This document shows, piece after piece, positions 17,393 through 24,902 of a DNA stretch of 64,000 nt (positions are counted from its first letter, which is position 1; each line of letters begins with the position of its first letter). The position numbers were made by a program, and so were the translations under genes. Origin of the DNA: Paludibacteraceae bacterium (lineage in GTDB: Bacteria; Bacteroidota; Bacteroidia; Bacteroidales; Paludibacteraceae); the NCBI GenBank assembly GCA_017478225.1, contig JAFVDX010000002.1, forward strand, positions 1 to 64,000, read 5' to 3'. The notes beneath the pieces are model-generated. The model was not told the DNA's origin, did no database searches, and was given only the letters and a program-made list of their open reading frames with translations.

Positions 17393-18415
17393 TTATCCTA
17401 AAGTCTGTTGCCAGCGCCATGCTGAAAGCAAGGTTTCTTCCACGCTTGTGTCTGCTTTCCAACCTAACACCTCATTGGCTTTCTTTGGATCAGCCCATAC
17501 TTGCTCTATATCTCCTTCGCGACGACCAACGATTTGGTATGGTATATTGACACCCGTCACTTTCATGAAAGTATTAAGCAATTCCAATACGCTCAAGCCT
17601 CTGCCTGTGCCCAAATTAAACACTTCCACTTGTTCTTCAGCCTTATGCTCCAACATACGGTCGATGGCTTTGACATGTGCTTTTGCCAAATCTACTACAT
17701 AGATATAATCTCTTATGCATGAGCCGTCAGGAGTGTTATAATCATTACCAAACACTTTCAGTTCTTTGCGAATGCCTGCTGCGGTTTGTGTGATGAAAGG
17801 TAACAAGTTTTGTGGTACGCCATTGGGCAATTCGCCTATCAATGCTGATGGGTGAGCACCTATAGGGTTGAAATAACGAAGTATAGTTGCATGAAGTGAC
17901 TCATCTGAGTGAGCAGTATCGCGAATGATTTCTTCGTTGATTTGTTTGGTATTGCCGTATGGAGATAATGCAGGTTTAATAGGAGCCTCTTCTGTTACAG
18001 GCAGATATTCTTTGTCAGGTTGTCCATATACTGTGCAAGACGATGAAAATACTATATTGCTTATCTTGTGTACTTTCATCAATTCAAGCAATGTGATAAG
18101 CGACAAGATATTATTTTTGTAGTAGAGTAGGGGCTTTTGTACCGACTCGCCTACAGCCTTGCTTGCTGCAAAGTGTATCACACCAACAATATCGTTATAC
18201 TGGCTCAACAACTTATCCATTTGTTCGTAATCGGAACAATCGATTTTGGCGAATGGTACTTTTTTGCCGGTTATTTTTTCGACTCCATCAATCATTGCTG
18301 CAGTAGAATTAGACAGATTGTCAACAACTAACACATCGTAGCCGCTTTCTAATAATTCAACAGTTGTATGAGAGCCTATAAATCCGGCACCGCCGGTAAC
18401 TAATATTCGTGACAT
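17393..18415 (-). CDS. galE: UDP-glucose 4-epimerase
   Basis: A 340-residue SDR-type epimerase interconverting UDP-glucose and UDP-galactose (or the GlcNAc/GalNAc pair). It has VTGGAGFIGSHTTVELL at the N-terminus, FAASKAVGES, the catalytic SSSCTVYG serine, SPYGNTK tyrosine/lysine, and RYFNPIGAHPS. Length is standard for GalE (338). It is the second gene of the glycan operon and provides a galacto-configured precursor; UDP-GalNAc or UDP-Gal are both possible. Confidence 0.93.
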   Translation of the reverse strand: MSRILVTGGAGFIGSHTTVELLESGYDVLVVDNLSNSTAAMIDGVEKITGKKVPFAKIDCSDYEQMDKLLSQYNDIVGVIHFAASKAVGESVQKPLLYYKNNILSLITLLELMKVHKISNIVFSSSCTVYGQPDKEYLPVTEEAPIKPALSPYGNTKQINEEIIRDTAHSDESLHATILRYFNPIGAHPSALIGELPNGVPQNLLPFITQTAAGIRKELKVFGNDYNTPDGSCIRDYIYVVDLAKAHVKAIDRMLEHKAEEQVEVFNLGTGRGLSVLELLNTFMKVTGVNIPYQIVGRREGDIEQVWADPKKANEVLGWKADTSVEETLLSAWRWQQTLG

Positions 18416-18449
18416 AGTTTAATTACTGATTTAAGATTATTTTTTCTTT

Positions 18450-19352
18450 TTAAAACAATTTATTCGGATACTCACCTTTGCGAACCAATTCATTGATTTT
18501 CATCACTACCTGTTCCCTATCGTCAGCGTAAGTAACACCAAACCATTTGGAAGGTGTATCAAGCACACGGCATGTAACTTTGCCTGCTTTGATCAGGTCG
18601 TTTACAACAGTAGGAATATAGATTTCTGATTTTGGCTCTGTGCCATGCTCTTTCAAAAATTGTTCGAATGCGACTTCTGAATACTCAAAATACTCTGGAG
18701 TGAATCCCCACATATTCATCGACACAGGTGCATTTACATCTAACTCAACATCATGGTCATGTTCGTCAGGAAATACTATTTTGCCGCCTTTTTCTTCAAT
18801 GCCCACTCGCTCTACTACATCAGTCAGATAACCGTCTTTATCTGTTTGACAAATACCGCGATTTACACTGCCATTCTCTGATAAAGTGTTGATTACGCGA
18901 TAACCTATCATGCAGTATTCATCTTTTTTGTCTTGAACAGAATTCAAGAAATCTGCTAAAACTTGGAAAGACTCTTTGCCATAAAAATCATCAGCGTTAA
19001 TCACTGCAAAAGGCTCTTTGATAATGTCCTTACCCATCAACAAAGCATGGTTTGTTCCCCAAGGTTTTTTTCTTTCTTGTGGAACTTGAAATCCGGCAGG
19101 AACTTTGTCAATAGACTGGAAACATACCTCGCATGGTACTTTGTTTTCGTATTTACTGATTACCACGCGGCGAAAATCTTCTTCGAAATCTTTGCGAATA
19201 ACAAATACGATTTTTCCAAATCCGGCACGAAGTGCATCAAAAACTGAATAATCCATTATGGTTTCACCATTTGGACCAAGACCATCTAATTGTTTCAGAC
19301 CGCCATAACGACTGCCCATACCTGCAGCCAGAATAAATAATGTTGGTTTCAT
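18450..19352 (-). CDS. Sugar-1-phosphate nucleotidyltransferase (GalU-like family)
   Basis: A 300-residue nucleotidyltransferase with the N-terminal loop LFILAAGMGSRYGGLKQ, PNGETIMDYS, the NADDFYG metal-binding aspartates, and a conserved WGTNHALL. It resembles the Bacteroidales group annotated as UTP-glucose-1-phosphate uridylyltransferase-like; the nucleotide and sugar are not decided by sequence. It is the first gene of the glycan operon, ~115 bases downstream of the proposed promoter, and its product would feed the adjacent GalE. Confidence 0.8.
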   Translation of the reverse strand: MKPTLFILAAGMGSRYGGLKQLDGLGPNGETIMDYSVFDALRAGFGKIVFVIRKDFEEDFRRVVISKYENKVPCEVCFQSIDKVPAGFQVPQERKKPWGTNHALLMGKDIIKEPFAVINADDFYGKESFQVLADFLNSVQDKKDEYCMIGYRVINTLSENGSVNRGICQTDKDGYLTDVVERVGIEEKGGKIVFPDEHDHDVELDVNAPVSMNMWGFTPEYFEYSEVAFEQFLKEHGTEPKSEIYIPTVVNDLIKAGKVTCRVLDTPSKWFGVTYADDREQVVMKINELVRKGEYPNKLF

Positions 19353-19466
19353 ATTATTGTTTGATTATTGATTTTGCTGACATTATATATTCCTGTAAAT
19401 CACTTTGTTATATAAACACACCATGCCATATACATACATTTAGGCACACTACAATTTACATGCTTG

Positions 19467-19498
19467 CAAAGTTACAAATTTTGTTTCAAATACACAAA
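19467..19498 (-). promoter_or_regulatory. Promoter of the long glycan operon
   Basis: On the minus strand TTTG (19495-19498), 20 bases, then TAACTTTG (19467-19474): a near-ideal Bacteroidota promoter. Genes on the minus strand then run to the terminator at 4890-4916 with only two spacers over 80 bases, so one ~14.5-kb transcript is likely. No invertible flanks or UpxY-type antiterminator gene are seen. Confidence 0.7.
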
Positions 19499-19535
19499 AT
19501 AATTCATAGGCCATTTTATAGCCACAATTTATTAT

Positions 19536-19581
19536 CAACTACACTTTCCTATATTATGGATTTTTCTTTATCTACTAATTG
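19536..19581. repeat. Partial copy of the 42.45-kb repeat element
   Basis: Bases 19560-19581 are identical over 22 bases to 42497-42518 (core CTTTATCTACTAATTG). The sequence just upstream (CTTTCCTATAT) resembles the TTTCCCATAT of the element's left arm. Seen directly by comparison of the two loci. Confidence 0.6.
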
Positions 19582-19614
19582 TTTGAGTTAAACTAATATC
19601 TCTCTGCGAGCGAT

Positions 19615-19631
19615 GTCGAATCAGATTCGAC
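19615..19631. promoter_or_regulatory. Perfect 17-bp palindrome upstream of the glycan operon
   Basis: GTCGAATC-A-GATTCGAC is an exact inverted repeat, ~117 bases upstream of the glycan-operon -33 element. It has the size of a dimeric-regulator operator, but no matching regulator gene is present and the distance is large. Confidence 0.4.
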
Positions 19632-19634
19632 AAT

Positions 19635-19731
19635 GGGTTAATGGGGAAGGGTTAATGGTTAATGGTTAACGTTTAATGGTTAATGGTTAATGGTTAATGG
19701 TTAAGGGTTAAAGGTTAAAGGTTAAAGGGGG
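19635..19731. repeat. TTAATGG heptanucleotide tandem repeat
   Basis: Seven copies of TTAATGG with interspersed variants (TTAACG, TTAAGGG, TTAAAGG) fill most of this 97-base stretch in the 473-base gap between the RNase G gene and the glycan operon. The rest of the gap holds the palindrome, the repeat copy and the promoter listed separately; no gene is seen. Confidence 0.9.
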
Positions 19732-19775
19732 AAGGGGCTATAAATCAAAATTCTATGTTTTTGTGGAAACAAAAA

Positions 19776-19802
19776 AGCAGACTACCTTACGAGTAGTCTG
19801 CT
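19776..19802 (-). terminator. Terminator of the RNase G gene
   Basis: Perfect 10-bp stem AGCAGACTAC (19776-19785)/GTAGTCTGCT (19793-19802), 7-nt loop, followed on the minus strand by a run of T (TTTTTTG). It begins 23 bases after the stop codon. Confidence 0.9.
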
Positions 19803-19825
19803 AAATAAAAATAATCTTTTCTTCA

Positions 19826-21415
19826 CTATTTTTGTTCTTGTTGATTAGAAGGGTGTTCGTGAGGTGTATTGAGTAGCAACAAATGTCCCTTTCTGTCAGT
19901 AAATTTGTATTGCAAAAATGCCATTTCTTGGCTTTCTAATACTTTAACTCCATATTTTCTTCTCCAATGGCTTTTTATACTATTTAGCCACCCTTTGCTC
20001 AAATAAGCGTATGGATATGGATGCACATAAAGCCTCATTTTGCATTTGAAGGATTCTGCATATTTGGCTATTTCTTCTTCAAGCATGTCAGTAAACATGA
20101 TTGAAGGTTGAATTTTACCTCGTCCCATGCATGTGGGACACACTTCTTGCACATTTATCTCAACTGCCGGGCGCACTCGCTGTCGAGTAATTTGCATTAC
20201 ACCAATCTTGCTCAATTTCAAGATATTATGTTTAGCACGATCTCTTGCGAGCAATTCTCGCATGTGGTCGTAGAGCAATTGCTGGTTTTCGGCGGAATCC
20301 ATATCAATGAAATCTATTATTATTATTCCGCCAATATCACGAAGTCGCAACTGATGTGCTATCTCATCTGCTGCCAGCATATTTACATTTATCGCATTCT
20401 CTTCTTGATCTGTAGTTTTGTTCTTGCTTCCGCTATTTACATCTATTGACCACAACGCTTCGGTGCGTTCAACTATCAGATAGCCTCCGTTTTTGAATCC
20501 TACCGTCCTGCCAAGACCGGTTTTCATCTGGCGAGTTATCTGAAAATGGTCAAAAATAGGTTGCTCATCCTTGTAGTAATGAACTATCTTTTTGCATCCC
20601 GGAGCAATAAGTTCTACATAGGCGCAAATGTCTTCATATACTTCTTCGTCGTTTACCTCTATCTTCTCGAATGTTTCCGGATTAAAGATATCTCTAAGTA
20701 AACCGGTTGTTCTGCCTATCTCTTCGTTGACCAAGGCAACCTTAGGTTCCGAGAGTTGCTGCATCTTTTTCAGACTATCCTCCCAACGCTTAATGAGCAG
20801 TTGTAATTCGCCGTCTAATTCGGCAACTCGTTTGCCTTCTGCCACAGTTCTTACAATCACACCATAGCCTTGAGGCTTAATAGACTGAACCAATTGTCTT
20901 AATCGACTACGCTCCGACTCTGATTTTATCTTATTGGAAACCATTACCTTATCCCCGTATGGGAGAAGTACTATGTTTCTTCCTGCAAGCGAAATCTCAG
21001 AGGTTAGTCTTGGTCCCTTTGTGTTGATGGGTTCTTTTGAAATTTGAACGAGCAAATGGTCGCCTACATTCAAATAGTCACTTATCTGTCCCTCTTTACT
21101 GATTTCATCTTGCGAGTATATTTGGTTTAGGTCCGGAGTCTTTTGTTTGGACAGTATAGATTTGACCACAATATTGGTCTTCAAGAAATTTTCGCCTAAA
21201 TCAAGATAGTGAAGAAAAGCCTCTTTTTCATAGCCAACATCCACAAAAACAGCATTTAGCGATGGCATTACTTTTTTGACCCTACCTACATAGATATTAC
21301 CTACCACGAAAGTCATTTCGCGTTTTTCGCGACTTACTTCCATCAGGCGGTCGTCTTCTACCAATGCTAAAGCGATTTCTTTGGGTTGGACATCTACAAA
21401 TAATTCGCTTTTCAC
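19826..21415 (-). CDS. rng: Ribonuclease E/G family endoribonuclease
   Basis: A ~530-residue RNase G. An S1 RNA-binding domain lies near residues 20-110 (VGRVKKVMPSLNAVFVDVGYEKEAFLHY). The catalytic DNase I-like domain has GGYLIVERTEALWSIDVNSG and IIIDFIDMDS (metal-binding Asp). The zinc-link motif is CPTCMGRG. It processes rRNA and decays mRNA. A longer frame starts at 21478, but a TAATTTTG promoter box at 21460-21467 lies inside that extension, and the family start (KSELFVDVQPKEIA) matches the GTG at 21415, so that start is used. It ends in a strong terminator. Confidence 0.9.
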   Translation of the reverse strand: MKSELFVDVQPKEIALALVEDDRLMEVSREKREMTFVVGNIYVGRVKKVMPSLNAVFVDVGYEKEAFLHYLDLGENFLKTNIVVKSILSKQKTPDLNQIYSQDEISKEGQISDYLNVGDHLLVQISKEPINTKGPRLTSEISLAGRNIVLLPYGDKVMVSNKIKSESERSRLRQLVQSIKPQGYGVIVRTVAEGKRVAELDGELQLLIKRWEDSLKKMQQLSEPKVALVNEEIGRTTGLLRDIFNPETFEKIEVNDEEVYEDICAYVELIAPGCKKIVHYYKDEQPIFDHFQITRQMKTGLGRTVGFKNGGYLIVERTEALWSIDVNSGSKNKTTDQEENAINVNMLAADEIAHQLRLRDIGGIIIIDFIDMDSAENQQLLYDHMRELLARDRAKHNILKLSKIGVMQITRQRVRPAVEINVQEVCPTCMGRGKIQPSIMFTDMLEEEIAKYAESFKCKMRLYVHPYPYAYLSKGWLNSIKSHWRRKYGVKVLESQEMAFLQYKFTDRKGHLLLLNTPHEHPSNQQEQK

Positions 21416-21459
21416 TATTACAATAAATATTTTGAATCTGTTTGACACTAATTTGCGCC

Positions 21460-21467
21460 CAAAATTA
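21460..21467 (-). promoter_or_regulatory. -7 element of the RNase G promoter
   Basis: TAATTTTG on the minus strand, ~45 bases before the GTG at 21415. No good -33 box is seen at 19-20 bases. It decides against the longer start at 21478. Confidence 0.45.
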
Positions 21468-21497
21468 GCCTTATTCAAACAGAAAGTTAATAAAAGA

Positions 21498-21544
21498 ATG
21501 ATAGTTGATAGTTGATATTCAGCATATCAATTACCAACTATCAT
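21498..21544 (-). terminator. Terminator after the HU/small-basic-protein transcript
   Basis: Outer 10-bp stem ATGATAGTTG (21498-21507)/CAACTATCAT (21535-21544) and inner GATAT (21514-21518)/ATATC (21524-21528). On the minus strand it is followed by TCTTTTATTAACTTT. It begins 18 bases after the small gene's stop. Confidence 0.65.
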
Positions 21545-21562
21545 CATCCTCATCCTTCCGTC

Positions 21563-21652
21563 TTATTTCTTCTTATGACGGTTCTTGCGCAAGCGTTTTT
21601 TACGCTTGTGAGTGGACATCTTGTGTCTCTTATGCTTTTTTCCGTTAGGCAT
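21563..21652 (-). CDS. 29-residue very basic ribosomal protein of Bacteroidota (AURKAIP1/COX24-like)
   Basis: A tiny ORF: MPNGKKHKRHKMSTHKRKKR, then LRKNRHKKK. Nearly identical peptides occur across Bacteroidota, annotated with the AURKAIP1/COX24 (mitochondrial mS38-like) domain; a peptide of this type is thought to be a ribosome component. About two thirds of residues are Lys, Arg or His, as expected for an rRNA-binding tail. It follows hup by 7 bases, so both are likely translated from one mRNA, and a hairpin terminator follows it. Confidence 0.85.
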   Translation of the reverse strand: MPNGKKHKRHKMSTHKRKKRLRKNRHKKK

Positions 21653-21659
21653 AATTGTA

Positions 21660-21932
21660 TTATTTTACTGATTGAACAAATTCTTTTGAAGGTTTGAATG
21701 CTGGAATTGCGTGCTCTGGAACAACAATACTGGTATTTTTTGAAATGTTACGAGCAACTTTCTCTTTGCGAACTTTAGTTTGGAATGTTCCAAAACCGCG
21801 AAGATATACATTCTCTTTCTTTACGATAGAGCCCTTAACATTTTCCATAAATGACTCTACTACATTCAGTACTGTTACTTTGTCATAACCTGTTTTAATG
21901 GAAATCAGGTTAACCAATTCTGCTTTTGTCAT
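21660..21932 (-). CDS. hup: HU-family DNA-binding protein
   Basis: A 90-residue histone-like protein: MTKAELVNLISIKTGYDK at the N-terminus, then the dimerisation core and the DNA-wrapping arm (RGFGTFQTKVRKEKVARNI, STSIVVPEHAIPAFKPSKEF). Length is exactly that of HU (90). The family signature GFGTF is present. It compacts and bends DNA as a dimer. It has a promoter at 22076-22107 and so a leader of ~135 nt, and is followed closely by the small basic ribosomal peptide gene. Confidence 0.93.
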   Translation of the reverse strand: MTKAELVNLISIKTGYDKVTVLNVVESFMENVKGSIVKKENVYLRGFGTFQTKVRKEKVARNISKNTSIVVPEHAIPAFKPSKEFVQSVK

Positions 21933-22075
21933 AATTATTAAGTATTTAATAGTTTATATTTTAACTTTATATTTTGCTATTCTTTTATCCTAAGGAAATA
22001 AGTCTGAATACTAATCTATTCCAACATATTCTGATTCTACATCTTAATTTCCTTCCCTTTCTCCATAAGCGGCTG

Positions 22076-22107
22076 CAAAATTACACAAACTTTCTGATTT
22101 ACACAAA
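22076..22107 (-). promoter_or_regulatory. Promoter for hup
   Basis: Minus strand: TTTG (22104-22107), 20-base spacer, TAATTTTG (22076-22083). It gives a long AT-rich leader before the ATG at 21932. Confidence 0.65.
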
Positions 22108-22145
22108 CTTTTTTCAAAAAAAATAAAAAAAACTTTTTTGTCGTC

Positions 22146-23669
22146 TTATATCTTATTTTTTTTCGACTTTTTTGGCAGTAGTTTATTGTATATATTCTTA
22201 CACCTTATTATATAAGGATTTATATATGGTTTTATTTTTTCCCATTGTTTTATCCATGCTTCGGGATTGAGTAGGGCAGAGTCTGTTGCTGCTTTATATG
22301 TAAAGAAAATACCGATGGGCAGCAGTACAAACGACGAGAGCCACATACCCGCCCACACTGGCCATAATCCTTCTCTTGCCATTTTGTAGCCAGCATTGTC
22401 TATTATATAATATATTATAAACATGACTACAGATATTACGACCGGCATCCCTAATCCTCCTTTTCTGACTATAGCCCCAAAAGGAGCACCTATGAAGAAA
22501 AATATCAGACAAGCGAATGATAAAGTGAATTTTCTGTGCAATTCCATTGCATGCTTGCGTATGTATCGTTGAGAATCGTCCAAAAGGAGTGCATTATATT
22601 CTACCTGGTCATTCATTGTTCGAGCCCTTTCGTAGGCTGTTTGAAGTGCTTTATGTTTGTCATGGTTGTTCATTGATTGGTATAAACTATCAGGGTCGTA
22701 ATAGTGCATCTCTTCGTCTTTTACAGTCGAAACCTGACGGTCTTGCTTTTTGTCGCGAGCAAAATACCGTTTACTTACCATTTCTTTGCTTTGCTCGCGC
22801 GAACGCTGGTGAGCAATTGCATCAACAGAATCGATAGAATGTACTAACTCCGTTACATTCTTTGAAACATGTTGGTCTCGAAGCACAGATTCATCGTATC
22901 TGTTAAATTCAGTATCGAAGTCTATCAGTAATTGTTTTTTGGCAAAGGTCTCTCGTCTATAAGGTATTCGTTGGCGAGTTTGGGTGGCTTTTTGTTGTTG
23001 CTGATTCAAGTTCTCAAACGATTCGCCATTATACAAGACCAAAAGTAGGTAATGATTGTCTTCTGTGAAATAGATTTTACCAGAGTCGGCTACCATAACA
23101 GTGGCGTCTTGAAATCCTTTTGACAAATCGTAAATCATTAAATCATGCAACATGCCTGTTTTAGTATCTTTACCTCTTACATATATGTTGTACCCGCTGA
23201 TTCCATCGTAAAATTCACCCTCCGGAATATCTAATTCAGGTGATTTTTGTCTCAATGAGAAGATCAATGTCCATAATTTAACTTGAGATATAGGCAGAAC
23301 ATAATTTGCAAAGAAGAATGCTCCAACAGATATTATGGATACGGCTATAATGAGCGGTTGCATTATTCTAAACAAACTTACGCCGGCTGCTTTCATGGCG
23401 GTAAGTTCGAATTTTTCTCCCAAATTACCAAAACTCATAAGTGAGGCAAGCAGTATGGCGAGTGGAAGCGCGAGTGGTACAACCGAGATGACGGCATAAA
23501 AAAAGAACTCTGACAAGACACCAATACCAACTCCTTTACCAACTAAGTCTTTTACATGCATCCACACAAATTGCATCAGTAGAATAAAGATACATATCAT
23601 GAATGTAAGTAAAAAAAGCCCAAGAAAATTCTTGAGCACATATAGGTCTATTTTTTTTATCAACCTCAC
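22146..23669 (-). CDS. LptF/LptG-family LPS export permease
   Basis: A 507-residue inner-membrane protein of the YjgP/YjgQ (LptF/G) family that forms the transmembrane part of the LPS transporter. Three hydrophobic segments lie in the first ~120 residues (VLKNFLGLFLLTFMICIFILL, then VISVVPLALPLAILLASL), a periplasmic jellyroll follows, and three more segments are near the C-terminus. Residues ~255-370 are a long charged insert absent from proteobacterial LptF/G (~360 residues). The start is GTG at 23669. It may share a transcript with the upstream cytidine deaminase gene, 25 bases away. Confidence 0.88.
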   Translation of the reverse strand: MRLIKKIDLYVLKNFLGLFLLTFMICIFILLMQFVWMHVKDLVGKGVGIGVLSEFFFYAVISVVPLALPLAILLASLMSFGNLGEKFELTAMKAAGVSLFRIMQPLIIAVSIISVGAFFFANYVLPISQVKLWTLIFSLRQKSPELDIPEGEFYDGISGYNIYVRGKDTKTGMLHDLMIYDLSKGFQDATVMVADSGKIYFTEDNHYLLLVLYNGESFENLNQQQQKATQTRQRIPYRRETFAKKQLLIDFDTEFNRYDESVLRDQHVSKNVTELVHSIDSVDAIAHQRSREQSKEMVSKRYFARDKKQDRQVSTVKDEEMHYYDPDSLYQSMNNHDKHKALQTAYERARTMNDQVEYNALLLDDSQRYIRKHAMELHRKFTLSFACLIFFFIGAPFGAIVRKGGLGMPVVISVVMFIIYYIIDNAGYKMAREGLWPVWAGMWLSSFVLLPIGIFFTYKAATDSALLNPEAWIKQWEKIKPYINPYIIRCKNIYNKLLPKKSKKNKI

Positions 23670-23694
23670 TTTTTTATGTATTTAAGATTGCCTC

Positions 23695-24177
23695 TTAGCC
23701 GTTCAGATCGTCGTCAACAAAACTATGAGGAAGCAAACTCTCGGCACTTTCGAAAACATATATCTCTTCTGTTCCATATAGCATTATCCTCATTGGATGG
23801 CGAAAACGATGTTCTGTTTCTAATAATACTTGCCTACAATTGCCACATGGTGAACCTGGTTTGCTTGTGAAATGACCGCCTGTAAAGCAGGCAATGGCAA
23901 TGGACTTAACAGCAGTGTTAGGGCATTGTGCGTTGGCATAAAACATTGCTGTCCTCTCAGCACAAAGGCCGCTTGGGTAGGCTGCATTCTCTTGGTTTGC
24001 CCCTGTAAATATCTTTCCGTCTTCAAGCAATACTGCCGCACCAACTGCAAAATGAGAATATGGACTATATGACAAATTGGTAGCCTCTTTTGCTTTGTCT
24101 ATCAGTGCTTTATCTTCAGAATTAAGTTCCTCGTACTTATAGGCGCTAATCCGGGTAACTATCTCTAAATTTTTCAT
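23695..24177 (-). CDS. cdd: Cytidine deaminase
   Basis: A 160-residue zinc deaminase converting cytidine/deoxycytidine to uridine/deoxyuridine in salvage. The zinc site is complete: CAERTAMF (Cys-Ala-Glu with the catalytic Glu) and PCGNCRQVL (two Cys). SYSPYSHFAVGAAV near residue 38 is the substrate-binding signature. Length suits the homotetrameric/short CDA class. It has its own promoter at 24220-24251. Confidence 0.93.
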   Translation of the reverse strand: MKNLEIVTRISAYKYEELNSEDKALIDKAKEATNLSYSPYSHFAVGAAVLLEDGKIFTGANQENAAYPSGLCAERTAMFYANAQCPNTAVKSIAIACFTGGHFTSKPGSPCGNCRQVLLETEHRFRHPMRIMLYGTEEIYVFESAESLLPHSFVDDDLNG

Positions 24178-24219
24178 GGTATATAAATTTATGTTATAAT
24201 ATTATGTGTTTTTCGCTCG

Positions 24220-24251
24220 CAAAATTACTACAAATAATTCAAACTGCCAAA
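24220..24251 (-). promoter_or_regulatory. Promoter for cdd
   Basis: Minus strand: TTTG (24248-24251), 20-base spacer, TAATTTTG (24220-24227). About 40 bases before the start codon. Confidence 0.65.
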
Positions 24252-24309
24252 TTTGCAGTTAATTACTAAAATTTTCTATATCTGATAATCATCCGAATTA
24301 TCTATTGGG

Positions 24310-24372
24310 GATGTTCATGAATTGAACTGATTAAACGGAAAACTTATTATTTTCGTCCACAATTACCCACAA
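24310..24372. repeat. Degenerate intergenic repeat related to 1.3 kb and 42.5 kb
   Basis: Read on the minus strand this holds AATTGTGGGTAATTGTGGAC followed by GAAAATAATAAG and a TTTAATCAGTTCAATT stretch, resembling the direct repeats at 1319-1415 (inverted) and the ATCCAAAATTACCC region at 42567-42590. Similarity is partial. Confidence 0.4.
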
Positions 24373-24419
24373 TTATCTTATGGTTTATTTTATGCTTACT
24401 TTTTATTAAGTACATTTAC

Positions 24420-24890
24420 TCAAGAGATGCCTGTATGTTTGTGCATTTTGTAAGTTATGTCCTGCAACTCTTGATTTTCTATTTTATATAATCTTTGGTT
24501 GGTAGTTGGTTTATCTAGTCCTCCGTATTTTTCTATGTATGGACCTATTTTTATGTAGTCAAAATTCTTTAGATCAATATCTTTGGAAATTTCTGTTTTA
24601 CCGCTGTACCATGCTGTGCGTTTGGACCTGTTGTGTATATACTCAGCCAATTGGTTGACAGCCTGAGTGTCATTATCTCCGCCCATCAAACTAACGCATG
24701 TGATAGCGCTCCCGTACTTATCTAACAGTTTTTCTATTTCGTTTTCTGTTAGCACTTGGCCTATGTCTTCCCATAATTGTGGAGAGTGGCAACCTATGCA
24801 TCGGTTCGGACAAAGTGATAAATTGATTGCAAGGGTGGTTTCATCGGGAATTTCCTGAAATACTATGTCGTAATCGGTATATTTTAACAT
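24420..24890 (-). CDS. nrdG: Anaerobic ribonucleotide reductase activating protein (radical SAM)
   Basis: A 156-residue radical-SAM activase. The cluster motif CPNRCIGCHSPQLW (CxxxCxxC) lies near residue 28, followed by the SAM-contacting MGGDNDTQ region. Length matches NrdG (~155). It would install the glycyl radical on NrdD using flavodoxin and SAM. No nrdD is within the window, although the two genes are often adjacent, so NrdD is presumably encoded elsewhere. It follows manA by 12 bases on the minus strand. Confidence 0.85.
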   Translation of the reverse strand: MLKYTDYDIVFQEIPDETTLAINLSLCPNRCIGCHSPQLWEDIGQVLTENEIEKLLDKYGSAITCVSLMGGDNDTQAVNQLAEYIHNRSKRTAWYSGKTEISKDIDLKNFDYIKIGPYIEKYGGLDKPTTNQRLYKIENQELQDITYKMHKHTGIS

Positions 24891-24902
24891 AACAACAGAT
24901 TG

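Noticed and set aside
4924-19352. Phase-variable capsule locus of the Bacteroides UpxY/UpxZ type
   Set aside because: No upxY/upxZ genes and no inverted repeats flanking the promoter were seen.
19635-19731. CRISPR array
   Set aside because: Units are 7 bp, contiguous and without spacers; no cas genes are present.
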